A stretch of DNA of 64,000 nt, from contig DASZOU010000004.1 in the NCBI GenBank assembly GCA_035550655.1, positions 248,001 through 312,000 of the forward strand, written 5' to 3'. The notes under the pieces were generated by a model. That model was not told the origin of the DNA. It searched no databases and saw only the letters and a program-made list of their open reading frames with translations. How positions within the stretch are numbered: position 1 is the stretch's first letter; the number at the start of each line of letters is the position of its first letter. The DNA is from DASZTV01 sp035550655 (GTDB taxonomy: Bacteria > Actinomycetota > Actinomycetes > JAFAQI01). The position numbers were made by a program, and so were the translations under genes. This document shows positions 1 to 9,144 of the stretch, one piece after another.

Positions 1-18
1 CCGACCAGCCGGCACCCG

Positions 19-1488
19 CTACGGGACCCGCTGTACGCCGCCTGTGTAGTTGAAGCTGTGCGCGGCACCGTCCCAGGCGAAGGTACGCATGCCGGCTCCG
101 CCGTCCTGGTAGTGCGCCGCGAAGTCGGTGGTCAGCGCCTGCGGGGAGACAAAACCGGTTCCGAGCGCCTTGAACCCCGCCGCGAGCCCGGCGACGTTGA
201 GAATCGGCGCCTTCTTGGCAGCAGCCGCGAGGAGCAGCAGCGGTCCGCAGTAGCTCTCGACGTGGGGGCCGATCGAGTGGCAGACCTTGGTCGCCGAGTT
301 GACCATCGGGTGGCTCGGCAGGCCGAGGAAGGTGACGCCAGCGGCATTTCTGGTCTGCTCGCTCGAGGCGTTCGCCTGCAGGAAGTCGAGGTTGGCCTGG
401 CTCGTGAGCGCGTACTTCGGGTGATAGCCCTGGTTCTGCGCCGCGATCATGAAGCCGTACGGGAAGACCGGACCCTTCTCGAAAATGACGTGAGTGATGC
501 CCTCGGTGTGAAAGCGAAGCTGGATGCTCACCATCGTCGACAGGACGTGCGCCACGTCGGGCGTGCTTGCTTCGTCGTCGATGGCCACCTCATCGCGCAC
601 CGACAACCCGTGGGCGCTCAGCGCGGACTTCATCGCCTGCGAAGCGGCCGCGTCCTCCGGCCAGGTGCCGCGAATGATGCCGATCTTTGCCGTCTTCGGG
701 AAGAAGCCTTTCGCGACGAGCGCGTCGATGAAGGGACCCCACCGGTCTCCGAAGACCGCCGCAGGCTCGTAGAACAGGCCCGGGTACCGGTTCGCGTAGG
801 CCTGGTCGTAGATGTTGACGCTGTTCGCAAGCAGTGGCGTCGCGTGCTGGGAGAGGCACGACATCAACGTGTCGTGGTCGAAGAGCTCGGGCGTCAGCAC
901 CGCGAACACGTGGTGATCCTCGGTGAATCCGGAGCACGCGGCCTGGGCATCGGCGTCGAAGCTGTCCGCGGAGTCGATGTTCGTGTCGTGATACACGGGA
1001 ACGATCTTGCGGCCCGCGATTCCGCCATGCTTGTTGAGCCAGTTGACGACCAGCTGCGCGTTGTCCTGCGTCTCGTCGGTCGGCAGTCCAGCGGAGATGC
1101 CGAGCGCCTTGCCCGCCTTGTTGAAGCCTTCGAAGGTCTCGATGCCGAGGCTGATCGTCGTCGACGTCACCCCTGGGGCGGTCTTGCCGCCCACGCTGGT
1201 ACTGCTCGGCGTGCTGCCCGCGGTGCCCGTCGTCGTACCTGTCGTCGGAGGCGCGACCACAGTGCCGGGCCCCGACGTCTCGAGTGGAGGTGCCTGCGTC
1301 GGGCCTGGCCCACCGACGGTCGCCGCTGTCGTTGGGGCGGGCGGGTTGACGACCGGCGCCAGCCCGTTGCCGCCGGAGCTTGCGGTCTGCCGGCCTTCCT
1401 GAATCGTCGAGCCACACCCGACAACGAGAACCGACCCGACGGCGAACAGGGCCATTCCTCGACGACCCCGAGACCCACGCACCGACAC
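19..1488 (-). CDS. Branched-chain amino acid ABC transporter-type solute-binding lipoprotein
   Basis: This 489-residue protein is an exported periplasmic-binding-protein-fold receptor (LivJ/peripla_BP_6 type) presumed to feed a Liv-type ABC transporter. It starts at GTG 1488 behind GAGAGGA. A short basic signal ends in a lipobox with Cys25 (LVVGC), so it should be lipid-anchored outside the membrane. Residues about 26-105 are a Thr/Pro/Ser/Gly-rich linker, and the receptor domain follows, with the family-like stretch HGGIAGRKIVPVY. It resembles the lipoprotein at 23528-24988 in lipobox, the GNGLAP linker start and HGGIAG. It is divergent from the ACAD operon, and a GTTAAC-type operator lies between them. 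The ligand is not readable from sequence; fatty, aromatic or terpenoid acids are as likely as amino acids given the neighbours. Confidence 0.85.
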   Translation of the reverse strand: MSVRGSRGRRGMALFAVGSVLVVGCGSTIQEGRQTASSGGNGLAPVVNPPAPTTAATVGGPGPTQAPPLETSGPGTVVAPPTTGTTTGTAGSTPSSTSVGGKTAPGVTSTTISLGIETFEGFNKAGKALGISAGLPTDETQDNAQLVVNWLNKHGGIAGRKIVPVYHDTNIDSADSFDADAQAACSGFTEDHHVFAVLTPELFDHDTLMSCLSQHATPLLANSVNIYDQAYANRYPGLFYEPAAVFGDRWGPFIDALVAKGFFPKTAKIGIIRGTWPEDAAASQAMKSALSAHGLSVRDEVAIDDEASTPDVAHVLSTMVSIQLRFHTEGITHVIFEKGPVFPYGFMIAAQNQGYHPKYALTSQANLDFLQANASSEQTRNAAGVTFLGLPSHPMVNSATKVCHSIGPHVESYCGPLLLLAAAAKKAPILNVAGLAAGFKALGTGFVSPQALTTDFAAHYQDGGAGMRTFAWDGAAHSFNYTGGVQRVP

Positions 1489-1526
1489 CCCGGTCCTCTC
1501 GCTTCAGATCCACCTTGGCGGAGAGT

Positions 1527-1542
1527 GCGAACCGCCGTTAAC
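1527..1542. promoter_or_regulatory. Operator candidate, family GTTAAC-N4-GTTAAC
   Basis: The site reads GCGAAC-CGCC-GTTAAC in the divergent region between the lipoprotein (start 1488) and the ACAD operon (start 1581). Five other copies of this inverted repeat occur in the window. TTAACA at 1538-1543 could serve as a -35 for the rightward promoter, with TATCGC at 1560-1565 as a -10 (16 bp apart). Binding by the TetR protein encoded at 30394-31008 is inferred. Confidence 0.55.
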
Positions 1543-1580
1543 ATCAGCCGTCGCCATGCTATCGCTTTGAAGGGAGCGAG

Positions 1581-2822
1581 ATGGGCGCTCCTGCAAGTGG
1601 AAATCGCATGGATGAGGGCGAGCGGACGCGGGTCACCGAGACGGTTCGGAAGCTGCTCCGAGACTCGCCTCCCGCATCGCTGACGGCGGAAGACTTCTGG
1701 GGTGCGCAGTACGACGCGGGGCTGGCCTGGGTGCAGTTCCCGGAGGGGCGTGGTGGCCTGGGTGTCGACCCCCGGCTGCAGGGGCTGGTCGACGACGAGC
1801 TGCGCGCCGCGGCGGCGCCAACGAACATCTACCGCAACTTCATGGGCGTCGGCATGGCCGGCCCCACCTTGGTCACCTGGGCGAGCGAGGAGCTGCAGCA
1901 CCGCCTGCTGCGCCCGCTGTTCCGCTGCGACGAGATCTGGTGCCAGCTGTTCAGCGAGCCCGGCGCGGGCAGCGACGTCGCTTCACTGTCGACGACGGCC
2001 GTACGCGATGGCGACGAGTGGGTCGTCAATGGGCAGAAGGTGTGGACCACCCTGGCGCACATCGCGCGGTGGGGCCTGCTCCTGGCGCGCACCGACCCGA
2101 ATGCGCCCAAGCACGAAGGGCTCACGTACTTCGTCATCGACATGACGGCACCGGGCGTCGAGGTCCGTCCGCTGCGCCAGATCACCGGTGAAGCGGAGTT
2201 CAACGAGGTCTACTTCACCGACGTCCGGATCCCGGACAGCCAGCGGGTCGGTCCGGTCGGCAACGGCTGGACGGTTGCCGTCACGACGCTGATGAACGAA
2301 CGCCTGGCGCTTTCCGGACTGTCGGTGACAGAGCGCGGCGCGGGCCCGATCCGCCAGGCGGTCCGGCTGTGGAACGAGCGACCGGAGATCGACCGCGACC
2401 CCGTCCTGCGGGACGAGCTGCTGAAGGTCTGGACGGAGACCGAAGTCGTCCGGCTCACCGCGATGCGGGCCCGCGAGAACCTCGAACGCGGCATCCCCGG
2501 GCCCGAGAACTCGACGACCAAGCTGTCGATGGCGCTGAACCAGCAGCACATCTGGGAGCTGTGCCTGCGGCTCGCCGGTCCCGCTGTGCTGGTCACCGGC
2601 AGCTACGAGATGGTGCAACCCACCGCCATGGGGGGCGACGCCGGGGCGATGGGCGAGCGCGACGACGTCGACGTCGCGCGCTGTTACCTGGTCACCCGAG
2701 GCACGTCGATCGGCGGCGGGACGACGGACATCATGCGGAACATTCTCGGCGAGCGGGTGCTGCGGCTGCCGAGTGAGCCGAGAGCCGACAAGGACCAGCC
2801 CTGGAAGGTCCAGCCCCGATGA
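1581..2822 (+). CDS. Acyl-CoA dehydrogenase family protein
   Basis: This 413-residue FAD-dependent acyl-CoA dehydrogenase would catalyse alpha,beta-dehydrogenation of an acyl-CoA. The N-terminal helical domain is followed by the family signature FSEPGAGSD (about residues 124-132) and NGQKVWTT in the beta domain. The C-terminus has the usual GGGTTDIMRNILGERVL ending. Start ATG 1581 is chosen because AGGGAG lies at 1571-1576; an internal ATG at 1608 has no better site. The stop overlaps the next start (ATGA at 2819-2822), so it is translationally coupled to an enoyl-CoA hydratase, as expected for consecutive beta-oxidation steps. The substrate is unknown; the type is common among actinobacterial FadE proteins for branched or cyclic acyl-CoAs. 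Confidence 0.9.
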   Translation: MGAPASGNRMDEGERTRVTETVRKLLRDSPPASLTAEDFWGAQYDAGLAWVQFPEGRGGLGVDPRLQGLVDDELRAAAAPTNIYRNFMGVGMAGPTLVTWASEELQHRLLRPLFRCDEIWCQLFSEPGAGSDVASLSTTAVRDGDEWVVNGQKVWTTLAHIARWGLLLARTDPNAPKHEGLTYFVIDMTAPGVEVRPLRQITGEAEFNEVYFTDVRIPDSQRVGPVGNGWTVAVTTLMNERLALSGLSVTERGAGPIRQAVRLWNERPEIDRDPVLRDELLKVWTETEVVRLTAMRARENLERGIPGPENSTTKLSMALNQQHIWELCLRLAGPAVLVTGSYEMVQPTAMGGDAGAMGERDDVDVARCYLVTRGTSIGGGTTDIMRNILGERVLRLPSEPRADKDQPWKVQPR

Positions 2823-3607
2823 GCGAGTCACCGGTCACGCTGGACATCGCGGCGGGGATCGCACGCCTCACCCTCAACCGTCCCGAGCGGTTGAACACGA
2901 TCGACCTCGCTGTCGCCCGCGAGCTCGCGGCGGCCGCCCTGACGTTGAGTGGCGATCCGGCCGTGCGGGTGGTGCTGCTCAGCGGAGCCGGCCCGACGTT
3001 CTGCGGTGGCGGTGACCTTAAGTCGTTTGCGGCGACCGGCGACGACCTGCCCGGTCACTTGCGCGAGGTCACCACTCACCTGCACGCCGCGCTCACGGTT
3101 CTCACCCGCTCCGATCCACCCGTCGTCGCGGCCGTTCGTGGATCCGCTGCGGGCGCCGGATTGGGACTGGTGTGCGCCGCGGACCTCGCCGTCGCCGCAG
3201 AGTCGACACGCTTCGCGTTCGCCTACAACGCGATCGGCCTGACGCCCGACGGCGGGACGAGCTGGACCCTGCCTCGCCTCGTCGGGCTTCGCAAAGCCCA
3301 GGAGCTCGCACTGACGAACAAGGTCATCGGCGCAGCCGAGGCCATGCAGCTCGGGATCGTGACCACCGTTGCCCCCGACGACGAGCTCGATGCTGCGGTC
3401 GAAGACCTGGTCGGCAAGCTCGCGGCCGCACCGACTCGCGCCCTCGGTGTCACCAAGCGGCTGCTGCGGACGTCGTACGGCGAGGCGTTCGAACAGCGGC
3501 TCGCCGTCGAGTCGGCAGAGCTGTCCACGGCTGCCGGCTCACCCGACGGGCGTGAGGGCATCGCCGCGTTCCTCGAGAAGCGGCCCCCGACGTTCAACGG
3601 TCGCTGA
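2819..3607 (+). CDS. Enoyl-CoA hydratase/isomerase family protein
   Basis: This 262-residue crotonase-fold protein should act on the enoyl-CoA made by the upstream dehydrogenase. The oxyanion-hole segments are visible as FCGGGDLKSF (about residue 61) and RGSAAGAGLGL (about residue 105). The C-terminal part has the typical ALGVTKRLLR helix. The usual acidic catalytic position in the GLTPDGG segment is Asp, so hydratase and isomerase activities cannot be told apart. It overlaps the ACAD stop by 4 nt. The UbiB-like kinase gene starts 46 nt downstream on the same strand. Confidence 0.88.
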   Translation: MSESPVTLDIAAGIARLTLNRPERLNTIDLAVARELAAAALTLSGDPAVRVVLLSGAGPTFCGGGDLKSFAATGDDLPGHLREVTTHLHAALTVLTRSDPPVVAAVRGSAAGAGLGLVCAADLAVAAESTRFAFAYNAIGLTPDGGTSWTLPRLVGLRKAQELALTNKVIGAAEAMQLGIVTTVAPDDELDAAVEDLVGKLAAAPTRALGVTKRLLRTSYGEAFEQRLAVESAELSTAAGSPDGREGIAAFLEKRPPTFNGR

Positions 3608-3653
3608 CCTCGACCTGCGGCTAAGTCTGCCGCGATCGGGGAAGGCCGTGGGC

Positions 3654-5315
3654 ATGAAGGTCGCTACGGCAACCCGGCACCTTGGCCGCTACCTCGACAT
3701 CGGCAGGCTGCTGATGAAGTACGGCCGTTCCGACCTGATCGAGCAGGCGGGCATCGACACGACGCTGCTCGACGACGTCGAGCCCGAGGGCGCGCATGCC
3801 GAGGGCATCGAGCTCGCGGCCGACCTCGAGCGACTCGGACCGACATTCATCAAGCTCGGCCAGCTTCTGTCCACTCGGGCCGATCTGCTGCCCGCGCCGT
3901 ACATCGATGCGCTCGCGCGGTTGCAGGACCGGCTCGAACCGTTCGGTTTCGAAGCCGTGCGAGCCACGGTCGAGGACGAGTTGTGCGTGCGCCTGTCTCG
4001 CGCGTTCGACGACTTCGACGAAACGCCGCTCGCGGCGGCGTCGATCGGCCAGGTTCACTCCGCGGTGCTGCGCGGCGGACGAGCCGTGGTCGTCAAGGTG
4101 CAGCGACCTGGGATCCGCCGCCAGGTATTCGACGACCTCGAGGTCCTGGAGGACCTCGCGGAGCGCGTTGAGGCGCACTCCCAGCGAGGTCGACTCATCG
4201 GGGTCACCGGACTGATCGCGCAGTTCCGGAAGTCGCTGCTCGACGAGCTCGACTACCGCAAAGAGGCGGCCAACCTGCTGCGACTGCGGGCAATCGTCAG
4301 TGACCGTCCGCTGCTGCTCGTGCCGAAGCCGTACGACGACTTCACGACGGCCCGGGTCCTGACCATGGAGCGCATCGAAGGCCGCAAGGTCACCGACGTC
4401 TCGCCGCTGGCCCGGCTGGACTTCGACGGGCACGCCCTCGCTCACGAGCTGTTCGACGCCTATCTCGACCAGATCCTCGTCGAAGGCTTCTTTCATGCCG
4501 ACCCGCATCCGGGAAATGTGCTGTTGACCCCGGATCACCGGCTCGGCCTGATCGACCTCGGGATGGTCGCGCGGATCACACCCGAGATGCGCGACCGGCT
4601 GTTGCGCCTGCTGATCGCCTTCGGCGAACGGCGAGGCGAGGAGGTCGCGCGGGTGGCAATCGACATGTGCGAGTCGACGTCGAGCGCCGATCCGCGTCGA
4701 TTCACCACGGATGTGGCGGAGATGGTCGAACGCACCGCCACCTTGGCCGTCGGGCAGATCGAGGCGGGCCGCTTGGTTCTCGACCTCACCAGGGCCTCCG
4801 CCGCCGCAGGCCTGCGACCTCCGCCCGAGCTTTCGATGGTCGGGAAGGCGTTGCTCAACGTCGACCACGTCGCCCGCTCGCTCGATCCCGACGTCGAGCC
4901 GGTCCAGATCATTCGGGAGCGAGCGGTCGGTCTTGCCGGGGACGGCGTTCGGCCGTCCCTGTCCGGCGTGCTGAACGCGGTCCTCGAGGCCAGGGAGTTC
5001 GCCGAGCAGCTCCCCGGACGCGTCAACCGGGCCATGGATGCGCTCGCAACCGGACGCTTCGAACTGCGCGTCCGCGCCTTCGACGAGACTGAGTTCCTTC
5101 GCGGGTTGCATCGCATGGCCAACCGGGTCGCCACGGGAGTGGTGCTCGCCGCTCTTATTATCGGCGCCGCCCTGCTCTCGAACGTTCGTACGCATGCCCG
5201 GATCGCGGGCTACCCGGCCGTGGCCTTCGTGTGCTTCGTCATCGCGGCGATCGGCGGGGCTTACCTCGTCCTCAGCATTGTCATCGGCGACCACAGGTTG
5301 CGAAACCGCGACTGA
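3654..5315 (+). CDS. ABC1/UbiB-family atypical protein kinase, membrane-anchored
   Basis: The predicted product is 553 residues with the UbiB/ABC1 fold. Its hallmarks are KLGQ (residues 67-70), the Ala-rich loop AAASIGQVHSA with the VVVKVQRPG lysine near residue 148, the catalytic segment HADPHPGN near residue 281 and the LIDLG metal-binding motif near 300. Two hydrophobic helices close the protein (about residues 495-510 and 520-545), as in membrane-bound UbiB proteins. ATG 3654 is chosen over the much longer open frame because GGGGAAGG sits at 3638-3645 and homology starts there. The family supports quinone or lipid metabolism through ATP binding; the exact substrate is unknown. It may simply be co-transcribed with the hydratase. 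Confidence 0.88.
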   Translation: MKVATATRHLGRYLDIGRLLMKYGRSDLIEQAGIDTTLLDDVEPEGAHAEGIELAADLERLGPTFIKLGQLLSTRADLLPAPYIDALARLQDRLEPFGFEAVRATVEDELCVRLSRAFDDFDETPLAAASIGQVHSAVLRGGRAVVVKVQRPGIRRQVFDDLEVLEDLAERVEAHSQRGRLIGVTGLIAQFRKSLLDELDYRKEAANLLRLRAIVSDRPLLLVPKPYDDFTTARVLTMERIEGRKVTDVSPLARLDFDGHALAHELFDAYLDQILVEGFFHADPHPGNVLLTPDHRLGLIDLGMVARITPEMRDRLLRLLIAFGERRGEEVARVAIDMCESTSSADPRRFTTDVAEMVERTATLAVGQIEAGRLVLDLTRASAAAGLRPPPELSMVGKALLNVDHVARSLDPDVEPVQIIRERAVGLAGDGVRPSLSGVLNAVLEAREFAEQLPGRVNRAMDALATGRFELRVRAFDETEFLRGLHRMANRVATGVVLAALIIGAALLSNVRTHARIAGYPAVAFVCFVIAAIGGAYLVLSIVIGDHRLRNRD

Positions 5316-5382
5316 ACCGTCGCTCGGTGATGCCCCGGGAAAGCGTTCGGACCGCCCTCACCACTGCTGGGGCGACGACGGT

Positions 5383-6138
5383 CTAGCTCGGGGCTGACAG
5401 GTACGCCTGCGCGTTGGCGATGACGGCCTCCGCGTCGGGGCCGCTGCCGCGCAACCGGGCGCGCTCGCCGCGACGGTCACGCCGCACCGCGGCGCGGCAC
5501 CAGTCGCCCGCGCTGCCTTTGATCACTGTCGGCGCGGTGTCGTCGCCGAGCCGCCAGGTCGAGCCGTCCGGTGCCACCAGCTCGAGCCGAACCGGCCCCG
5601 GCGCGGGGAGGCCGCGAAGCATGAAGGCGTAGGGCAACGTGCCGAGGCCCAGATGCGCGACGTGGCGCAGCCGAGCGGTGTCGATGGGCTCGCGGTCGAC
5701 CGCGTCGAAGCAGTCGAGTCCGTGTGCCCACGTCTCCATCAGGCGGCCGGTGATGAACGACGTCACGCTCATCTTCATGGGCCCCCATGGCAGCCTGGAG
5801 TCGTGCGGAAGACCGGCGACCGCCGCGGCGAGGCCGCGGACAGTTCCCCGCCACCACTCCAGCACCGCAGCCGGGGCCATGCCGCGCCCGCGCGCGAGGT
5901 GTTCGCGCTCAAGGGCATCGAGATCCCCGCCCGCGAGCGCGGTCTCCATGAACTCGCTTCTGCCCACCCGCGCAATCTCCTCGGCGAGCTCATTGGCAAA
6001 CGCGATGTGCGTCACGGAGTCCCGGACATCCCACCCCGCGGCCGGGGTGGCAACGAGCCACTGATCCTCGGCAAGCGTCGCGAGCATCGCGTCTAGCGCG
6101 TTGCTCTCGGCGACAAAGTCCGAGACGATCTCGTCCAT
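5383..6138 (-). CDS. TIGR03084-like mycothiol-dependent isomerase-fold (DinB-type) protein
   Basis: This 251-residue protein begins with a four-helix maleylpyruvate-isomerase/DinB-like domain. Potential metal ligands include His in DSVTHIAF (about residue 44) and His in METWAHGLDCFD (about residue 140). A C-terminal SCP2-like alpha/beta part follows (about 165-251). In Actinomycetota these proteins are linked to mycothiol-dependent reactions and often sit in acyl-CoA catabolic clusters, but the individual reactions are mostly unassigned. It is transcribed away from the DUF35 operon, with an operator of the GTTAAC family between them. Confidence 0.75.
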   Translation of the reverse strand: MDEIVSDFVAESNALDAMLATLAEDQWLVATPAAGWDVRDSVTHIAFANELAEEIARVGRSEFMETALAGGDLDALEREHLARGRGMAPAAVLEWWRGTVRGLAAAVAGLPHDSRLPWGPMKMSVTSFITGRLMETWAHGLDCFDAVDREPIDTARLRHVAHLGLGTLPYAFMLRGLPAPGPVRLELVAPDGSTWRLGDDTAPTVIKGSAGDWCRAAVRRDRRGERARLRGSGPDAEAVIANAQAYLSAPS

Positions 6139-6165
6139 CGCTGTCCTCCAGGGCGGGCGACGTAT

Positions 6166-6181
6166 GTTAACAGAGGCTTAC
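6166..6181. promoter_or_regulatory. Operator candidate, family GTTAAC-N4-GTTAAC, overlapping a promoter
   Basis: The site reads GTTAAC-AGAG-GCTTAC, almost identical to the one before the TetR gene (GTTAAC-AGAT-GCTAAC). TTAACA at 6168-6173 and TATGCT at 6190-6195 form a plausible -35/-10 pair with a 16-bp spacer for the rightward operon at 6219. A repressor bound here would cover the -35 box. Confidence 0.65.
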
Positions 6182-6218
6182 TTTCGCGCTATGCTCCCCG
6201 CGACGCGAAAGGACAGCG

Positions 6219-6647
6219 ATGACCGCACAGGTTCCCGTCGCTGACGGGCTGTTCACCTGGCCGTCCGACGAGCCACAGCTCATCGGCGCCAAGTGCACCG
6301 AGTGCGGCGTCACCACCTTCCCCAGCCAGCCGTCCTGCCCCCGCTGCCCGTCCGAGCGAATGGACGAGGTGCTGCTGCCGCGGCGCGGCACGCTCTGGAC
6401 CTTCACCACCCAGGAGTTCCTTCCCAAGAACCCGCCCTACGCCGGCACTGAGACCGCGGCGGAGTTCACGCCGTACGGCGTTGGCTACGTGGAGCTCCAC
6501 GGCGAGGTCAAGGTCGAGACACGGCTCACCACCGCCGACGCCGACGAGCTGCAGATCGGCATGGAGATGGAGCTCGTCGTCGCGCCGTACCGGACCAACG
6601 AAGCCGGCGACGAGGTCCTTACCTACGCCTTCCGCCCAGTGTCCTGA
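6219..6647 (+). CDS. DUF35 Zn-ribbon/OB-fold acyl-CoA-associated protein
   Basis: The 142-residue product has an N-terminal rubredoxin-like zinc ribbon (CTEC near residue 27 and CPRC near residue 42) followed by an OB fold. DUF35 proteins bind acyl-CoA and partner thiolases, aldolases or hydratases, as ChsH2 does with Ltp2 in steroid side-chain degradation. Here no thiolase is adjacent; the next genes are a crotonase and a CoA ligase, so its partner may be the thiolase at 10711-11853. AAAGGA at 6208-6213 supports the ATG start, and the promoter overlaps a GTTAAC-type operator. Confidence 0.88.
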   Translation: MTAQVPVADGLFTWPSDEPQLIGAKCTECGVTTFPSQPSCPRCPSERMDEVLLPRRGTLWTFTTQEFLPKNPPYAGTETAAEFTPYGVGYVELHGEVKVETRLTTADADELQIGMEMELVVAPYRTNEAGDEVLTYAFRPVS

Positions 6648-6677
6648 TCTGACCCGGACCATTCAGGAGCCTCATTC

Positions 6678-7535
6678 ATGACCGACCACTCCTACGAGAC
6701 CGTGCTCGTCGACGTCGTCGACGGTGTCGCCACAGTCACCCTCAACCGGCCGGACAAGTTCAACTCGTTCAACTGGAAGATGGATGGCGAGTTCCACGAG
6801 GCGATGTGGAAGTGCGAGGCCGACGAGGACGTCCGCGTCATCGTGGTGACCGGCGCCGGTCGCGCCTTCTGCGGCGGCATGGACCTGTCGGACGGCCCGG
6901 AGGAGGTCTTCGGCGAAGCAGCTCACGAAACTCACGACTCCACCTTCAAGACCGACTCCGATCACATCGCGGAGCGGTCCGCGTTCTGGCGCATGCGCAC
7001 GCCGGTGATCGCCGCGATCAACGGCGCAGCGGTCGGCGCGGGCCTGACGATCACCACGATGTTCGATCTGTGCTTCGTCGCCGAAGACGCGAAGCTGGGC
7101 TTCGTGTTCACCCGTCGCGGCGTGGTGCCGGACGCGAGCGTGACGTGGATGCTGCCGCGGATCGTCGGACCCGTACGCGCCCTCGACCTGCTCATGTCGG
7201 GCCGCATGTTCAGCGGTCGCGACGCGGTGGACTACGGCCTCGCGCTTGCGGCATATCCGGCCGACCAGGTCCTCGCCGCCGCTCAGGCTTACGCCCGTGA
7301 CCTGGCCGCCAACACAGCGCCCGGCGCCGTTGCCGCCACCAAGGCGCTGGTCAACCGCTTCATCGAGTACGACGACCGCAGCGCGGCGATGGCCCTCGAG
7401 ACGAAGCTGGTGTGGTGGTCGGGGGCGCAGCCTGACGCCATCGAGGGTGTGATGTCGTTCATGGAGAAGCGCGAGCCGGCATGGAAGGGCTCGAAGCACG
7501 CGGCGTTCCCGGAGCAGGTGTGGGCGCAAGACTGA
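6678..7535 (+). CDS. Enoyl-CoA hydratase/isomerase family protein
   Basis: This 285-residue crotonase-family enzyme is in the middle of a DUF35-crotonase-ligase operon. The oxyanion-hole motifs are GRAFCGGMDLSDG (about residues 56-68) and NGAAVGAGLTITTMFD (about 115-130). The segment RGVVPDASVTWMLPR occupies the active-site loop; Asp rather than the usual Glu lies in it, so the reaction (hydratase, isomerase or hydrolase) is open. An inserted acidic stretch at about 69-90 is slightly longer than in typical members. The upstream gap is 30 nt and the downstream gap 13 nt. Confidence 0.87.
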   Translation: MTDHSYETVLVDVVDGVATVTLNRPDKFNSFNWKMDGEFHEAMWKCEADEDVRVIVVTGAGRAFCGGMDLSDGPEEVFGEAAHETHDSTFKTDSDHIAERSAFWRMRTPVIAAINGAAVGAGLTITTMFDLCFVAEDAKLGFVFTRRGVVPDASVTWMLPRIVGPVRALDLLMSGRMFSGRDAVDYGLALAAYPADQVLAAAQAYARDLAANTAPGAVAATKALVNRFIEYDDRSAAMALETKLVWWSGAQPDAIEGVMSFMEKREPAWKGSKHAAFPEQVWAQD

Positions 7536-7548
7536 GAGGAGCCGGTCG

Positions 7549-9144
7549 GTGATCGACCGCGACAAGGTTCTCCCCCATCGCATCGCGGCACTCGCGGCGG
7601 AGCGCCCGGATGAGACGGCGATGCTCGATGTCGCCGGCCGCAGCCTGACCTGGTCGCAGCTGCAGACCGAGCTCCTTCGATGGGCCGGCGCGCTGCGCGC
7701 ACTGGATGTGCTCGCCGGCGATCACGTCGTGACGATGCTGCCGAACTCCTTCGAGGCCTACCTCGCCTGGCTCGGGACATCGTGGCTTCGCGCCGTCGAG
7801 GTCCCGGCCAACAACATGTATCGCGGCGAGACGCTCCGCTACCTGATCGACAACTCAAAGGCGCGCACCCTCGTCATCGCCCAGCGCTACGTCGACCGGC
7901 TGACCATCGTTGCCGACCAGCTCGAGCGGCTGGAGACAGTCGTCGTACCCGATGCCGAAGGCGACCTGCCCAACCTCCCGTTCCACGTGGTGCGCGGCGA
8001 GGACTTCCTTCGCCCTGAACCGGCGACGGATCTTGCGGGGCCGGACTACTACGACATCGCGGCGATGATCTACACGTCAGGAACGACGGGACCCTCCAAG
8101 GGCGTCCTCGTCCCGTGGGGCGAGCTGTACCAGTCGCCGCTGATCCTCCCGGCCGACCTGATCGGCGACCGTGAGCCCTACTACGCCGTCTCGCCCGCCT
8201 TCCATCTTTCCGGCAAGATCAACCTCTACAACGCGGCGATCCCCGGCGGCTATCTCGTCATCCGTGAGACCTTCAGCCCGACCGAGTTCTGGAACGACAT
8301 CCGCCAGCACGGCGTCCGCGGCGCCGGCCTGCTCGGCCCGATGGCGGCAATCCTGCTGATGATGCCGCCGCAGCCGGACGACGCCGACAACCCGCTCGAG
8401 CAGCTGATGATGGGCCCGATGCTGCCGAACATCGAGGAGTTCAAGGAGCGGTTCGGCATCAAGCGGGTGTGCAGCGGATACGGCATGACCGAGATCGGCT
8501 TCCCGCTGACGACCGGCTGGGACCCGCCGAACCCGCGCACCTGCGGCAAGCGCCGGGAGGGCCCTCCGTACTACGAGGTGCGTGTGGTCAACGAGCACGA
8601 CGAGACGGTCGAGCCGGGCACGGTCGGTGAGCTGATCGTGCGCTCGGGTGACCCGTGGGTGATGAACGCCGGCTACTGGGACATGCCGGAGGCCACCGCG
8701 AAAGCCTGGCGCAATGGCTGGTTTCACACCGGCGACGCCTTCGTCGAGGACGAAGACGGCTGGCTGTACTTCGTCGACCGCCGCAAGGATGCGCTGCGGC
8801 GCCGCGGCGAGAACATCTCCTCGTTCGAGGTGGAAGCCGGCATCAACGCCCACCCTGAGGTTGCCGAGACCGCCGTGCTGGGCGTGCCGTCGAACCTGAC
8901 CGAGGACGACGTCATGGCAGTCATCGTCCGGACCCCGGGCTCAGAGCTCACGCCGGAGCTGCTGGTCGAGTGGCTGATCCCCCGGATGCCGCGGTTCCAC
9001 ATCCCGCGCTACATCGAGTTCGTCGCGGAGCTGCCGAAGACCGACGGCACCTTCCGGGTGCAGAAGTACCAGCTCCGCGAGCGAGGCGTCACGGCGTCGA
9101 CCTGGGACCGGGACGCCGCGGGGATCGTGCTGCCGAAAGACTAG
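7549..9144 (+). CDS. AMP-forming acyl-CoA synthetase
   Basis: This 531-residue ANL-superfamily ligase would activate a carboxylic acid to its CoA thioester with ATP. Motifs in order are the P-loop YTSGTTGPSKG, YGMTEIG, the hinge-region GWFHTGDAF and VDRRKD, and a C-terminal GTFRVQKYQL carrying the likely catalytic lysine. The start is GTG 7549 with GAGAGGAG at 7534-7541. The stop codon shares the tetramer CTAG (9141-9144) with the stop of the leftward gene. It completes an operon with the DUF35 protein and crotonase. The acid substrate cannot be inferred. Confidence 0.9.
   Translation: MIDRDKVLPHRIAALAAERPDETAMLDVAGRSLTWSQLQTELLRWAGALRALDVLAGDHVVTMLPNSFEAYLAWLGTSWLRAVEVPANNMYRGETLRYLIDNSKARTLVIAQRYVDRLTIVADQLERLETVVVPDAEGDLPNLPFHVVRGEDFLRPEPATDLAGPDYYDIAAMIYTSGTTGPSKGVLVPWGELYQSPLILPADLIGDREPYYAVSPAFHLSGKINLYNAAIPGGYLVIRETFSPTEFWNDIRQHGVRGAGLLGPMAAILLMMPPQPDDADNPLEQLMMGPMLPNIEEFKERFGIKRVCSGYGMTEIGFPLTTGWDPPNPRTCGKRREGPPYYEVRVVNEHDETVEPGTVGELIVRSGDPWVMNAGYWDMPEATAKAWRNGWFHTGDAFVEDEDGWLYFVDRRKDALRRRGENISSFEVEAGINAHPEVAETAVLGVPSNLTEDDVMAVIVRTPGSELTPELLVEWLIPRMPRFHIPRYIEFVAELPKTDGTFRVQKYQLRERGVTASTWDRDAAGIVLPKD

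Noticed and set aside
860..864. Degenerate LivG signature (residues 860-864 of the LivHMG fusion) as proof of an inactive ATPase
   Set aside because: Walker A, Walker B and the switch His are intact and LivG signatures vary, so loss of activity is not supported.
58..1683. 541-codon rightward open frame covering the lipoprotein gene
   Set aside because: Arginine-rich composition with no family motifs; it is the antisense shadow of the 19-1488 lipoprotein in GC-rich DNA.
3369..3653. N-terminal extension of the UbiB-like kinase
   Set aside because: It overlaps the crotonase gene, is low-quality sequence, and a good ribosome site precedes ATG 3654.
5316..5382. Terminator between the convergent kinase and isomerase-fold genes (ACCGTCG/CGACGGT)
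   Set aside because: Arms of 7 nt with a loop of more than 50 nt are not convincing.
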